A stretch of DNA of 64,000 nucleotides from Diploscapter coronatus (GCA_964036155.1 OZ038422.1:21599201-21663200); one strand, 5' to 3'; counted from the first letter of the stretch, positions 48,129-61,148 are shown. Translations and numbers: made by a program. Notes: generated from the sequence alone by a model not told the origin.

Positions 48129-50124
48129 AATCGACTTTTGTCACCTGAATCAGAAGAAAGAGTTTTGGAGGAAGAGTTTTTCACAAGAAATTAAGTCGCA
48201 CCTGGCGACTGCACAGAAATGAGACCCTCGATGTGAACTGCGAGAGCAGGATAGAAGGTCTGAAGCAGATCTGCTCGTGTCTGTCCCCGCCTATTTGTCT
48301 GTCCCCTTCATTAGCACCTTCTTCTTGTGCCCTGTCTGCCCGCCCAGCTTCAGGCTTACAACTACCTTCATCCAATTCCATCACACAACTCTGTCATCTC
48401 AACTGTCAGACAACAAACACGGCCCGAACAAGGGTAATTCACCTCGACCACCTCAATCTGAGCAAGCCTTTCATACTGCCGACAACCACTCGTTCAACAC
48501 CAACAATTTCGTAGCTGAACAAGAATAGGGTGTGCAGTCTGAATGAAACGATACGACTTCTTGGAAGTTAATAATTTTTAGGCAAAGAATATTAGAAAAT
48601 AAACTTAGGGGGGATTTAAGAGAGACAAAAATAAATATGTGGACAGTAGATCGCAGAGGCATTCTGACTCAAGTCCTCCCTGGATCTGCTAGAAAAATAC
48701 GAACATTTCAAAAAGTAGAATGATACAACCTCTAAATTCCTGCAAAATTAATGCATTTCAAAACGACTAAAAATTTTAAGGTATTCTCGTTAAAAATTCA
48801 ACAAAATCTTGCTTCAACAACAAGATAAAACCATATGTTTATTGTCTTATGTGTATTAATTCTAAACTAGAACTTCCTCGCTTCGCTCTCGCTCGCTCGT
48901 CGTTCTAGTGCCAGCCTTCAGTTGGCTGTTAGAATTTTAATTACCTTTACTAAATATGTTTATCTTAAATAAGCTAAATTTAGAGACGCCAAATGAGTTT
49001 TTGGGATTAATATTCATAGACAAATTTTATATCACCGTGATTGGGGAGATCTACCCAAGCAGAATGCTCTTTAGATCTTCAAAAACCATTCAGTGTGAGC
49101 AAAGTTATGACCATTTTTGTGCGATATTTTTCTGCAGTTGCTTCCCAAATACTTTCTCCAGTTATTTCCAGTGTGTTTCAATTAGATACAAAATTTGAAT
49201 GAGGAAGAATTCCATATTATATTGTACAAAAATAATTTTCCATGATTATCAATTAGGAATCCTACCAAAAAGATCGGAAAAAAGTGGTCGAAAATTTCTA
49301 ATGCATAATTCTAATGCTAATTTTGGCATTTCTAAATATTGAAAATAAAAAGTTAGAAAAACGAGAAAATTGTTGAAGATTAAGCATTGAATTGGTTGAG
49401 CAATAATCTGCTCAATTTCGAATGTCATCCAAAATGTCATCTCGTATTCAAATGAAACAAGCTCAGGAGGAAGAGAGAGTAAGAAGTTTTCATTTGAATA
49501 AATACTAAAAGGACTATTTATTTCAGTTACAATTATCCCTTATCACTTCCTAAATGCATTCGAGTTTTCTGTATCATGTGCATCGAAATAGAATTATTAT
49601 TTCCCATTTTATTGAATAAAATTTCTATATAAAATCTGAGATTATTATAATAACGTCTTTATTTTACGCTATTTTCCAACTTCACGCATTCGGTACTGTA
49701 TTTTTGGGCAACAGACGCATATTGTAGTGTTTAATTAGGAGTAATTATCGCTAATTAGCCACATAAATTGATAATTGATCGAAGCTAGACGATTTCTGAC
49801 ACTTTTCACTCGATAAAACGCTATCTTTCGTTCGAAGTTCTCAAACTTCATCGGATGACAATAATTCATGATTACAAATCTGCACCAGCTTTACATAGCT
49901 AATTTGATTAGAGTTGTTTGCCGTAAAAAGCGTTAAATTGATGAACTAGGGAAGGACTAAAGTATCCAAAGACAAGTGATAACAAGATAGAATCACATGC
50001 CTAGTTTCATCACAATCTCTGCCATAAATTTTTCCAAATTTGCCAATATTTTATAATAATTCGCTGATTTCTTTCCACTTCAAGAAAATAATTTGCTTAT
50101 TTCCGCGTATTGCGTCTGAATCTG

Positions 50125-50140
50125 CTTATCTCTTATCAGG
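50125..50140. promoter_or_regulatory. Tandem GATA sites upstream of the GATA gene
   Basis: CTTATCTCTTATCAGG reads on the other strand as CCTGATAAGAGATAAG, two adjacent sites with an optimal TGATAAGA core, 2 kb upstream of the GATA-factor start codon. Confidence 0.4.
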
Positions 50141-51411
50141 GTTGAGCTGTTTTGCTCATCAAATTGTAGCCCTGCTTCTCTGCCTGCCTGTCTCTTCAAT
50201 CTCTCAATTTGCATCTATTTTCGTATTTTCGCTCTGCTGTGTTTCAACCCCCAAATCTCTTTCCCCCCTCCAAGCCACATCTTCTGCTTCTGCCTTCCTG
50301 CCTTCCTGCCTTTCTGCTCGACTTCCAATCGGCAATTCGACCGAACCCTTCAACTTTAATTTTATTCGCCAAATTGCTCAATTGCTCAATTTGGGCATCA
50401 CACGGAATTTTGGTTGATGGAGAAAGAAAGGAATCAGGCGAAGGAGGAGGAGAAGGTTGCCAAATCGAAGCAACCTGAGCAAAAGACCATGTGTTATGCT
50501 CCATTACTGCTACTGCTATTGTCGAGATACGTGCACATATGTAAGAATTTAGACATTTTATGGCCCAAATTTCGGCTTTTAATCCGAATTTAACTAGCAC
50601 GTTCGCACAAAAACTAGATTCTCTTCGGGAGTTCAAAATGTCCAGATCTTGTGATTTATGATACTATGATACATGCGAATATCTAACTGCGTAGTTCTGA
50701 CTAATTCGATGTGAATTCCTCTTTCTCCATACGGTAATCCAATTGTTGATGTCTTGTTTTGGAGCAGAGTTGATTACTACGACATCTTCAGAGAAAGGCT
50801 TAGGATAGGGGAAGGAAAAAGAAGAGTATGGAGAGATAAAAATGAATATAGATTGGATACAACAAGACAACAGACAGCTAGTGGTTGATTCAAGGACTGC
50901 ACGCTATCCTTATCCCCATTCTCATTCCCCATTGCTTTTGCCTTCCATCTGTTTCATCTAATTCTTCATCCTTCCAGACTCCACCTCTCAGTATTTTTCT
51001 GCATTGTCTCCTTCCTTCCACTTCATTCTGCCACCTCAGTAATTCCCCTTTCGTTTCATATTTCGGCTCAATTTCCAATTTTCCTTTCCTCGTTTCTTTG
51101 CCCTGTCCAATTTTTGCTCACAATTCCCAGTCTCTGTTGCCGTCTTCGAGCAGATTTTTTGAACGCAAATTGCGCTTTTCCGAAGTGCATTAGGCGAGTA
51201 AAAGGGAGTGAAAATAGACGGGAAAGGAGCCGAGAAATGCCCTGAAGAAAGAGGAAGAAGCGAGCAGTTTTCTCGGTTCGGGCAGGTCAATGTTCTACTT
51301 CTTCTCCTTCTGAGTCCCTTTCCTTATTCTTATTCTGATGCACAACATATTCAGGCAATTTACCTCTTCACAGTTTGCTGATCACTTTTCACATGATTTC
51401 AGAATTCAAAT

Positions 51412-51470
51412 CAGGGCTGCGTGAAATTTCGACTTCGAATTTTTCAAATTTTTGACTTCGCACAACCCTG
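51412..51470. mobile_element. Miniature palindromic element, CAGGGCT family
   Basis: A 59-bp palindrome: CAGGGCTGCGTGAAATTTCG at one end, inverted CAGGGTTGTGCGAAGTC at the other. The flanks ATTCAAAT and ATTGCAAT agree at six of eight positions, consistent with an 8-bp hAT-type duplication. Confidence 0.6.
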
Positions 51471-53178
51471 ATTGCAATCCTTTCAATTGCTCTTTTTTAA
51501 TCTAGATGTCATGTCGAATTTCTTAATCTGAAAATGTAACATTATTCGAGAGATGTCTTTCGTTTTTTTACTTTTGGTTTTGGATTTTGGAACCTGTTCA
51601 GCTTGTTCAAAGAATGTTGAAATCTGACCAGCCTATTAGATTTCGTGAATGTGAATTTAGAACAGAAGAAGTAAATATCTGTAAGTGGGTTGCTCAGTCA
51701 TTTCCTAGTCTGCTAGTCAATGGAAGTGACAGTTCAGGTGTTGTTTTGACTCACCTGCCAGTCTCCCTCCTCCCCTCCTTGCCTCATTTGAGTCTTCCTT
51801 CTCATTCTCTAGTTTGTTTCCTTTCTTCTCCTTCCCCCAGTCACCCAGTTATGCTTTGAGCTTTTCTCTTCAAATCATCTCATCTATCACATCCCTCCCC
51901 CCTCTCTTCATTCTCTTTTCTTTCCTCTTTCCGTTGTCTACCCATCGCTTCTTCTTCTTCTACCCTCTGTCATGCATGTGTTCCTAATTGATTCCTCGTT
52001 ATCCAGTCGATTTTATGCTCAGCTTCTGCTTCTGTGGTTTATATTCAATATCTGCATTGTCGTGATTGTCACTCTGCGTACGAATTCTAGTCGGATCATC
52101 AATAAACAAAGTTGATCTTCACCATAAACATCAACTTGATTATGATAAAATGACTAATATTTTGATGTTTTCCCTAATTTTATTCTATATTGCACAGACA
52201 GAGATCGAGAATGTTGACTATATTTCCTTGGTCGTTACTTTGCTAGTTAGATTTTGCAAGATTCGTTCGTGAGAAAGCTGTTCTCCACTGAAAAAGTTGC
52301 CTAGGTATAGATCAGATGAAAAACAATTGATATTTTCTTCCCAATTTTGTATCCATAGAGTCAAAGATTGTAATTTATTGCTTAGTTGCTTTGGTTCTCA
52401 TTCTGCAAATCAGATCCTTCATGATACAAATGAAAAAGCCGATCTTCATAGAAAATTGCGATTAAGTGCCTATAATTTGGAAAGTGCTCGAATTAATAGG
52501 TTGATCAGAAAGTAAGATCACGAATAGTGTTCATCATCTTGGCTAATTTTTTCAGTCCTTCTTCCTGAAAAGATTGGATTGACATATTATTTCGTAACGT
52601 TTCCTACTATGAGACATGAAAACTGACAAAGTACCTTCAAATTCGTAATTTACAGATTTTTACTAGCTTAATACTTCTATTTTTACTTAAGTATTTTTGC
52701 AATTTTATGTTCCTCATCTGGTCTTTATTGGCTGCAGAATTTCAATATTTCGGTAAGCACGAAGTTCATAACACTCTCCTTCAAACTTCATTAAACTTGG
52801 TCCTAATATCCTGTCACATGCAGGCTCTCCTCAAATTTAGTGCCATCCTTCATTGGCACCCGGCGCCCTGTCCTCTCATATTTCCTCGCCGGGTTTTCAT
52901 TATTTTGTCACCTCCATTTGTCGTTTCGTCTTCCCCTTCTTCCCTCATATTCTTCTGCTTATTTTCCCCTGGGGGGCTTCCTTCTTCTGCCTCGTCTCCC
53001 GTCCCCTGTCCCTGTTCTTTGCATTCCACCTCATCTTCATCCTCGTTTCTCCGTATTCCATCTTCACTCGAATCGTTCCGTCCAATTCTCCTCTTTTCAA
53101 TATTTGATTCGTTCTCGTTCAGTTTATTGCATCTCATCCCCCAGCCACTCAGTTATTATAGTCCAGTTATTCTCAGAA

Positions 53179-56100
53179 ATGGGCAATTCCAATTCGGCCA
53201 GCACGTCCTCGGCAAATGGAAATAAAGTTCGCCAGAAGTCCGATAATGTCGAGATAAAACGCAAGCCGAGTACTGTGGGGCGAGATCCGGTAAGGAGAAG
53301 ATATTGATGAAATTCTAAAAATATATTTACACATTTCTGCAAAATATTCTGTTTTGATCCATTTAATCTACAATGGTCCAAAATTCAGCAATGAATAATG
53401 AATGACGGTGTCCTTTTAAGGATTTTCCAAAGAGCAAAAGTATGATGGAACTGGGGAACAAAGGCGGAAGGAAGAGTATAGGTAGTTTGAAGACGCCACG
53501 GGAATTGGCAGGCAAGAAGGAGCTGCTGTCTGCCAAGTATGCACGAACGAGGAAAGGAAAGGATAAATCATGGAGCATTGCAGGTCGTCGGCAAACGGAT
53601 TGAGTCGATCAAAGTCGATTAGGCGAGACGGACCTCACCCCATCACTCTACAGGCAAGGGAGATTGTGTCGCAGTGCATGGACAATCCTCATTCTGAATT
53701 CGGGAATAAGGTATTCTTCATCTTTCATTTATTATCTTCTCTTATGAATTGTAAGTGCATAGTAGGAGGAAAACTCGCGCTCCTTCTCCGTGAGTTGTCG
53801 AAATCCACTCTAGTGCGACACTTCATCTTCCATTCATTAAACATTAAACTGACAAAGCTAGTCATTTCTCAAAGCCAATAGAAGCGAATTTCTCTTTATT
53901 TACATCATTTTTCCAAATCCGGAATTGGAGACATTCTGACATGGGATTAGATAAAATTCTGAGCAAACAAATTTCAAAGAAGAAGAAGAAGGAGATTCTA
54001 TTCAGTTTCTTTATCCAATACAAATTGTGACATGAAAACCCACTTCAAAAAGCATGCAGAATTTTAGTGCTAATGTTTCAAAGCTCAAATATTATGATCC
54101 TTGAAGGTAGAGCATGAAAAATAGAAGCATTCTCGATTCCATAATCATGAAAACATTGCATTTCTGGCAATCCATATGAGCAGCAGAACAGAATCGATTG
54201 TCATCGATCTTCCCCTTCTACTCTTTTTATAGAATGGGAGTGTTATTTATTTGCACGAGTGTTCATGTATCAATGACAATCAGTCAGCTTTATGGCTTCC
54301 GATTCCGATTCTCCCTCTGCTTTTGCCTCTGATCAGACTCCTTTCCATTCCATACCTTATCCTCTATCTCATTCTTTCCTCATCCATCCAGCCTATGTTT
54401 TCTCCTCGAGAGCCAACTGTTCTAGCGGAACGTTGTTGAAAACCTAGGTTAGATCATAGAAAATGAGGATAGAAGGGGAAATGAAGGGAGATGTGAAAGG
54501 TGTGAGGGGGAAGGGGGAAGGAATGTGAGCAGTGGAATGAGAGCCTCAAACTGACAATCCCCATTCAATGGACACCACTTATCAACCAAACTTTATAAAG
54601 ATACCAATCATTGGCAATACTCATCAGATCTTGACAAAACTAGCTGCACGATTTTCATCAGGCCCACTAAAATCAAAATAGATAGTCAGAAAATATGGTG
54701 GAACCAATATTCCGGGAAGAAAATATCATGCTTAAGACAGAATCTGAGTGGTGGTAGTCAGCCAGGGGGTGACTAGTGATAAAAGTGTCGCTTTCTCGGG
54801 GGTTTTTGGTAGTAATAGATCAGTCTAGCTGAAAATCATGTTTCCGGGGTTGTGTACACTTATTTGGAAAATTCGATCTCTTCGGGGTACATTTTCCAAA
54901 AAGTGTATAAGCTCGGAAAAAACTGAAATCATGATTTCAGGTAGAATGTGATCAGATACCACTAAAAACAGCATTTTTCCACTGGTCGCCCCCTCTATAG
55001 AGAACCTGTTTTCTCAGAAACTGTCTTAAAAGCTGTTTAATTTTTGCCTCCAAAAAATAATGCGATAAATACGAAATTATTGTGGTTCGATTTTGTTAGA
55101 ATTTTCTCAACTTTGAGATAATTGAAACAGTAAAATTAGATTTTAAAAAATCCTATAAATTATGATACAATGATCCCACTATTAGTTATCGTTGTAAATA
55201 CAGCCACATTATGTCTTTCAATTTAGGTGCTGCAAAGGATATTCGAGAAACGAACTGATTTTCAAACGTACGTCTATGCCCTGGGCAAAGAGAAATCGCA
55301 TTATCAATCGACTCGGTTGAAGGAGCTCGTCGAAAATGTTATAAATAATGTGAGCTTGACGAACAATTTGTAACTGGCATAATGACGGAATGGCGTAACG
55401 CAAAATGACGAAATGCTTTTCAGTATTTAATGTAATACAAAAATAGCTGTCTTCTTTTTCTACATACAATTCTTGTCTGTTTTGTGGTGTGTTGTCATTT
55501 TCTGCGTTACTTTGAATACTAAAAAATACATATTTCGTCATATATCGCGCTACAACAACATTAAGTAATTGCACCATTTCCAGATTGCCAGCTTGGGGCA
55601 TACATGTCATGTGATTTATTGCAAAACTTCAGATACACGATCCGGATTATATTGCTACGGCCTCTCGTGCATATGGAGAGGAACATGTGGAATTGAAGAC
55701 ATACGGATTCAAACCCGATTTCTGGGTTAGCATTGCAGATGCAATGACTGTTGAAGGAGTCATATTGGATCAAGCTAATCATCAGGTACACTCATATTTT
55801 GGAAATTTCTTGCTAATTTTGTGATTAATTTAGCCGGCAGACACAGTGTCGGCTTGGAGTTCACTAGTTTCGCTAATATTCACCAGGTAAAATTAAACTC
55901 TTTGCTTCTAGAAGATATCATATCTCTTCCGATAAGTTCTAAAATTGAATTTCTGCGTCCCCACTATCAAAATATACAGCATGGAGAAGATCATCTTTCT
56001 TCATTTATATATACCAATAAATTATCAGATAATCAAACGATATTCAGCGAACTATCAAAATGCAAAAAGTTTAGTGTTCGTGATGGATACTACAGTGCAT

Positions 56101-56751
56101 TGAGAAAGTACAGAATGTCGTCGAAAAGGAGCATCCGAAGACAGACGACATGTGAATCGAATGGAGGAAATGGGAATGGGAACGGATATGTGATGGAAAC
56201 GAGCTACAGTCAGAGGATCAGTAAAGAAATGATAATGACAGTGACGAATGGGGACATGACCAGCAGCTACAGCAGTCAAAACGCAAATGCACTCTCTCCC
56301 ACAGATGCCCAACACAGTCTTATCATCACTGGCTCGACATATTCGAGCAAGACGACTTCCATTCCTTCATTGTCGTCATCCAGAAGTGACAGTCTGCAAT
56401 CACAAACGAGAGAAGGTTTGCAAATATTTATTTATTTATTATGCTTAAATTATTAAATTTCATCAGTTAACCTCTTTGCTCTATTTTAGACATCAATAGC
56501 ATTTTTTCTATAAATTGTGTCCATATTTTCTTAAAATAAGTTGGCATTGCGAGATTCATTAATTTTTAGCATAGATAGAGCACGTAAATAATCAAATTTG
56601 AAAAAAAAAACCACTTACGCCCTCTAAACATAGATGAAATTCGTCCATTTTTATAACTCTGTAAGTCATTTAATGCAAGAAAATAGATTAAAATTTAGGC
56701 ATCGATAGTCCACCTGTGGTATCGTCAAGATCCCGTCCTATATTCGAATAA
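53179..56751 (+). CDS. N-myristoylatable nematode globin with long N- and C-terminal extensions
   Basis: A haem protein of 358 residues in eight exons: 53179-53289, 53421-53536, 53584-53710, 55227-55349, 55633-55785, 55834-55886, 56075-56415, 56699-56751. MGNSNS at the start fits the N-myristoylation consensus (Gly2, Ser6), followed by a basic Ser-rich arm of about 95 residues; membrane attachment is inferred. The globin fold runs from about 97 to 240. Proximal His is His177 in YGEEHVELKTYGFKPDFW, typical of nematode globins. The distal E7 position aligns to Gln145, with His143 as a less likely choice. The tail of about 120 residues is Ser/Thr/Gln/Asn-rich and ends SRSRPIFE. Such extended acylated globins in C. 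elegans act in redox or gas sensing rather than oxygen transport; the role here is inferred. The 1.5-kb third intron holds a palindromic MITE. Confidence 0.9.
54736..55025. mobile_element. TTAA-flanked palindromic MITE in a globin intron
   Basis: A 290-bp element flanked by TTAA on both sides (54732-54735, 55026-55029). The ends are GACAGAATCTGAG and, inverted, GACAGTTTCTGAG. Pairing continues through most of its length, with the centre near 54880 (TGAAATCATGATTTCAGG lies on the right arm). TTAA targets are typical of piggyBac-type transposition, but the ends do not match the usual CCC start. Confidence 0.75.
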
Positions 56752-57826
56752 CCTGCCCGTGTTGCATCGGTATCATGATGGTGCTCATAACCAGTCAATT
56801 ATTGTAATTCTGCAAAGATTTCAATATCTTCTATGAACTACGGTACTCGATCTCATTCTCATCACCTCCCCGCATTCAATTTATGTTTTACTGGTAATAT
56901 TGTTGTGTTTTATCGAACGGATTGCATATTTCATGTTTTTGTTTTTATCGTTTTCCGGGTTATTTTATGGTCCAAAATTTCATCAATCAATCTGCTAATT
57001 CATTATCACGAAATCGATGATTATCTTCTGCCAGTCTTTCTTTCTTCGTTTATGCAGAATTTTACTGAGGTGATAATTTCATTTCTAAATGTTATAATCT
57101 AAACATTCACTTGTTTGTGAACATATTTCGACTTGATAATTCCTTACGTCGGCAGGGATCGCCTAATTGAATTAATTAGGAGACATTTAGTTTTACTAGA
57201 TGCAGTCCTCTGTTGTCATCATTCATCATACAATATTTGGCGAATAAATATTTATTTGTAATCGCGTTTTGTATTATCATCACTTTACATTAGTCGTAAT
57301 AATCTGCTTGAATAATCAACAATTAACAAGAAAAGTGCAATTGTCGGTTTCGATATCAACACATTTGGCGATATCAACAACATTCCACACCAGTACAATA
57401 CACTGTACATTGCGTCATTGCGTATGCATTTTTTAAAGAAGGAAAGTGATCTTAATCTCCAATGGAAAGATTCTCCGCATCAGGAAATTATTAATTTCAA
57501 ATTTGTAAAAAGGAATGAGTAAAGCTTTTTCTAATGAGTAATTTGTAGGAATGGTGAAAGATCTTCAACTAGTAAAGCTGCTGGACCCGCTTTGATATTT
57601 CAATGACTAAACTGAACAGTTATGGTCTCATTGTGCTCAACAACAAATCTCAGAAGTGTTGACTGCATCCCGAGAAAGAGGCGATGCTCTCCTCGCGTTT
57701 GTAGCAGGAATTGTCACTTTCTGTTGAATTCCAAGTCACTTCATCCGAATTTTTCTCCTTCTCTATATCCGTTCCATTTTCATTTATGCCTAAACGTATC
57801 CATTCTAAGTGTCAATTTGATATTAA
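56752..57826. other. Intergenic region between convergent globin and Spinster genes
   Basis: No exon recognised; ORFs such as 56833-57102 are AT-rich noise. Opposed poly(A) signals lie together near 57243-57256. Confidence 0.5.
57243..57256. terminator. Back-to-back poly(A) signals
   Basis: AATAAA on plus (57243-57248) and TTTATT (57251-57256, AATAAA on minus) form one palindromic block between the two convergent genes. It could terminate both, with 3' UTRs of about 0.5 kb each. Confidence 0.4.
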
Positions 57827-60800
57827 CTAACCCAAATTCTTTTTGAATTTTTTGTTATCCCTGAGATAAGTGATTGTGGCTACGAAATAGAAGAAGGCAG
57901 AAGCTGTAAGGAGGACGAGACAAATTGACACTGCCTTCATCAGAGATTTGTATTCGTCTTCAGGCGAATATGGCTCAGGTTTTCCTTTCAAAATCGCGTC
58001 CGAAATCTAATTGGAATAAACTACAGTAATCCTCCTTCAAATAAAACTTACAGCTCCGATTATGTAAGGGCCACTTGCGTCACCAAACAAGTGAGAGGAC
58101 AAAATCATGTATGAAAAAGCTGTACTTCGCCTGCAGGGAAAAACCACGCCCTTAAATTAATTAACCGAATTAATAAGATGGAAACTATCAACTTACGTTA
58201 ACGGTTTCTACGTTCAACGACCAGTTAAAGCTCAAAAGCGTCACAATAATGAAAAGTATTATCTAAATTTCGAAAATATTTTAAAAAGAAGCGAGAGTAG
58301 CAAAATCCTACATAATTCAGTACACTACTATTGTGTCCCCATAAAATGACGATTAGGAAGAGCGGCACAGAGAGCAGAGCTCCGATTCCAGAAACTAGGG
58401 GGTTGGCTCGGGGAGTTTGAATATATCGGACGATTCCCCAGCCATTTATCAACGCCTATTCATTTTAGTTAAGAAGTACAAATTAGGAAAAAGATGAGAA
58501 AAATACCTGTGCGATAGTGGATCCAACAAGCACCCCGACTAAACCGCCACCGCTTGCCACGGCGCCAAATACAAAGCCGATTCTAGTGAAAGAAAATTGA
58601 ACATCAATGCTTGCAAAATATAAGACGCATACTGAGTCTTATCACTTTTTGGTAGTTCATCAGTCGAATTGAGTCCCAGCCTCCAAGATTCAGAATGTTG
58701 CAGAATTGTGGGAAACCACCTAAACTTGCCAGTGTTAAACTCACGAGATGAAAATTACAGTATCTTTAAAATTGCTAATCCTGATAATAAGACAGCATTA
58801 TATGTAAATGAAGTGAGATGCAAAATGTTACCATGTCATAGTTCCAGTGACAAAGACCAATAGCGTGTAAGCACAAGTAACAATAACATAAGTAGGTCTA
58901 AAAATAAAAAAAAAATAACAGAAAAACCTAAATAAAATAAATCAACATACGTTGTCACGATAATCTTCAGGTCTTGAATGTATGTTGTATTTGAAGTGAC
59001 TCCTTCTCCTTTGACAGTCTCTGCCTGTCCCCTTTCAGGCTCATAAACAAAGAAAATCAGAAGAAAGTAAATGATGATTCCAGCAACTCCTGTGCATCGT
59101 ACACCTAAAATAAGGCGTGAATAAGAATTTTGTCAGATCCTTGAAGTTTATAAGAGGTCGAAAGGTGTACGATTAATTCAAATTATAGTATTTGCCCATT
59201 TTATGTTATTTTCTCATTTCAAAAGCAACAGCTATACTACGACATGATGCTTACTAAAATAAGGCGCGGTTTCTATGAAGTAATAGATAGCTAAATTTAT
59301 AAAAATCGGTGATATTCAAGATTAAGATAGAATTTTTCTGAGGTTTGCAAATCTAATCAATTTTCAAGTTTTATCTCGTTTTCACCTTGATAATAAATTT
59401 CAAGAAATATTACCCCATTGCCAGGATCCCAGTAAATTGGCCATGTTGGACCCGATGATGAATCCGAGACCGCTGAAATATCATACCATTATTTCTCAAT
59501 TTCATTTTCAGTTTCAACTTGCTAACCTTCCGACAGGGATTCCCAAATAATATATCATGTACATTCGGGTTCTGATCTTTTCCGTAAACAAGTCAGCGAT
59601 GATGCTCGGGGACAGATTCGCATAGCCTGCCTCGCCGCAGCCGAACAAACCACGAAAGACGAGGAAGAGCCAGAACAACTGAAAGAACAATTCATGTCGT
59701 AATCGAATTTTTCTCAAATTGTGTCTATTTCTTCTTCTTATAGTTTCCAAATAAACATGAAAGTATGCCTCCATAGAAACCGAATAATAAAGTATTAAAG
59801 ATAAAAATTGTCTTGTCTATGTGCCGCTCGCGAAAGCATACTTTCTCACAAGGGTAGTGTACAGACAGGAAATAGAAAATCTTGTCGAAACTTTTCAAAT
59901 AGGATTTTTCGATGACGGGGATCGTGATGCTAAAGTCAAACAATGTCGAATAGGAACCTGGAATCATGAAATTTTAGCCATTTTTATTCGTATTTTGTAT
60001 GAAAATGAGAGATGAATGAATTCGCTTTCAAAACTGTCAGCTAGTTTTGCGAATTTGTGAATACAAATGAACAATCGACCATTTTCACTGACTTCCAGGT
60101 TCCTATTTAGTACTTTCTGATTTCGCCATCGTCATCCCCGTCTTTGGAAAGTTACATCAGGATTGGTGGTTTCTGATTTGTGCATTTCCCTTGTCAAATT
60201 TCCCCAAAGATCGTTCTTTTCTCATACTACGTCGTTAAAAACTGTGAACTCGATTGATCGGAGTCTGTCGTTTCGATTTTCGTGTCATGTCTCTCCCATT
60301 TACTTCCTCCTCTTTCGTTCTTGTCACCTCTGCTGCTCTGTTATTCTCTATTAGCCTGTTTGTCTTTGTGAGTTTCCCTGTTTCCTTGCCCCATTTATCT
60401 CGAGTCATTTCCAAGTTATGGCCCTGAGGCGGCACTTTTCACCCGCTTCTCGGTCAGTTAACATTTTATGAGGTGTTAAATGCAAAAAGAAGGCAAATTG
60501 GGAATTGAGCAATCAAATCAAATTATCAAATTAGGAAATTATCAGCTGAAAAACGAAACAGAATGGGGGACTTACATTGGACGGAATCCAGGTGGAGGCG
60601 AAAACGGAAGAGAGCCAGATGAACATGCCGAGCATGATCACGTACTTACGGGAATATCTGGAAAAATCGAATATGGATAAATGAATTATGAAGAAAACGA
60701 ACCGATCTCCCAGATATCCGCATAAAGGAGAAGATATCATGTAAGCCACGAGAAACACCGTTTGTATCAGCCCTCCCATCGAATCAGATATATCGTAGTA

Positions 60801-61148
60801 GTGTTGAATGTCAGCGAGCACAGCTTAAATGGAGTTTCTCAGATGAGATTGAAGAAATTAAACATCGCATAATTATAGAAAATCGTGAAGAATTATAATG
60901 AAGATATGCAACTTTAAAGGAACCAATATCGAAATAACATTATTACTTTAAAATATAAAATTTTTCGTAACTCTTTCGGATAAAAACTGACGAACGACTA
61001 AAACCACCCTCATGTAAAGTTTTCCTTTCCATTTTAGTTTGATAAGCTAAAAATACATACCTGCCACCGTAAATCTATCGATGTTGTTAAGTAAACTGAT
61101 CAATAAGAGAATGACCAAAGCCACGTAGTCCTTCTTTTGATCCACCAT
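57827..61148 (-). CDS. Spinster-like MFS transporter
   Basis: A 457-residue, about 12-helix major-facilitator protein in thirteen exons: 61148-61061, 60823-60703, 60657-60576, 59678-59527, 59472-59414, 59104-58951, 58897-58832, 58719-58633, 58582-58507, 58455-58312, 58262-58197, 58150-58052, 58006-57827. Family signatures are NNIDRFTVA in helix 1, GYLGDRYSRK in the MFS loop, RGLFGCGEAGYANLSPSIIA (Spinster: RGLVGVGEASY) with its conserved acidic Glu, and SSHLFGDASGPYIIG near the end. Human SPNS1 moves lysophospholipids out of lysosomes and SPNS2 exports sphingosine-1-phosphate; nematodes have several paralogues, so substrate and membrane are not assigned. The N-terminus is short, before helix 1. 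The intron 59679-60575 carries a 345-bp palindromic MITE. It is downstream of the CNG gene on the same strand, with 0.55 kb between coding regions, too far for a typical operon. Confidence 0.93.
59849..60193. mobile_element. Palindromic MITE, Harbinger-like, in a Spinster intron
   Basis: A 345-bp element with ends CAAGGGTAGTGTACAGA and, inverted, CAAGGGAAATGCACAAA, flanked by TCA on both sides (59846-59848, 60194-60196). Inner arms also pair (AATAGGAACCTGGAA against TTCCAGGTTCCTATT), so most of it folds on itself. Length, CAAGGG ends and 3-bp duplication match the element nested at 11736. Confidence 0.75.

Larger units (their letters stand above)
48129..53178. other. Intergenic region between the GATA factor and globin genes
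   Basis: It is the upstream region shared by two divergent genes. No supported exon. It holds a CG-rich short hairpin (48866-48912), paired GATA sites (50125-50140), the 59-bp palindrome (51412) and C/T-rich stretches (50880-51110, 51750-51960, 52850-53100) whose Ser/Leu/Phe ORFs are artefacts. Confidence 0.5.

Noticed and set aside
57857..57872. TCCCTGAGATAAGTG, similar to lin-4/miR-125
   Set aside because: It is inside the last coding exon of the Spinster gene, and the match is limited to the first ten bases.
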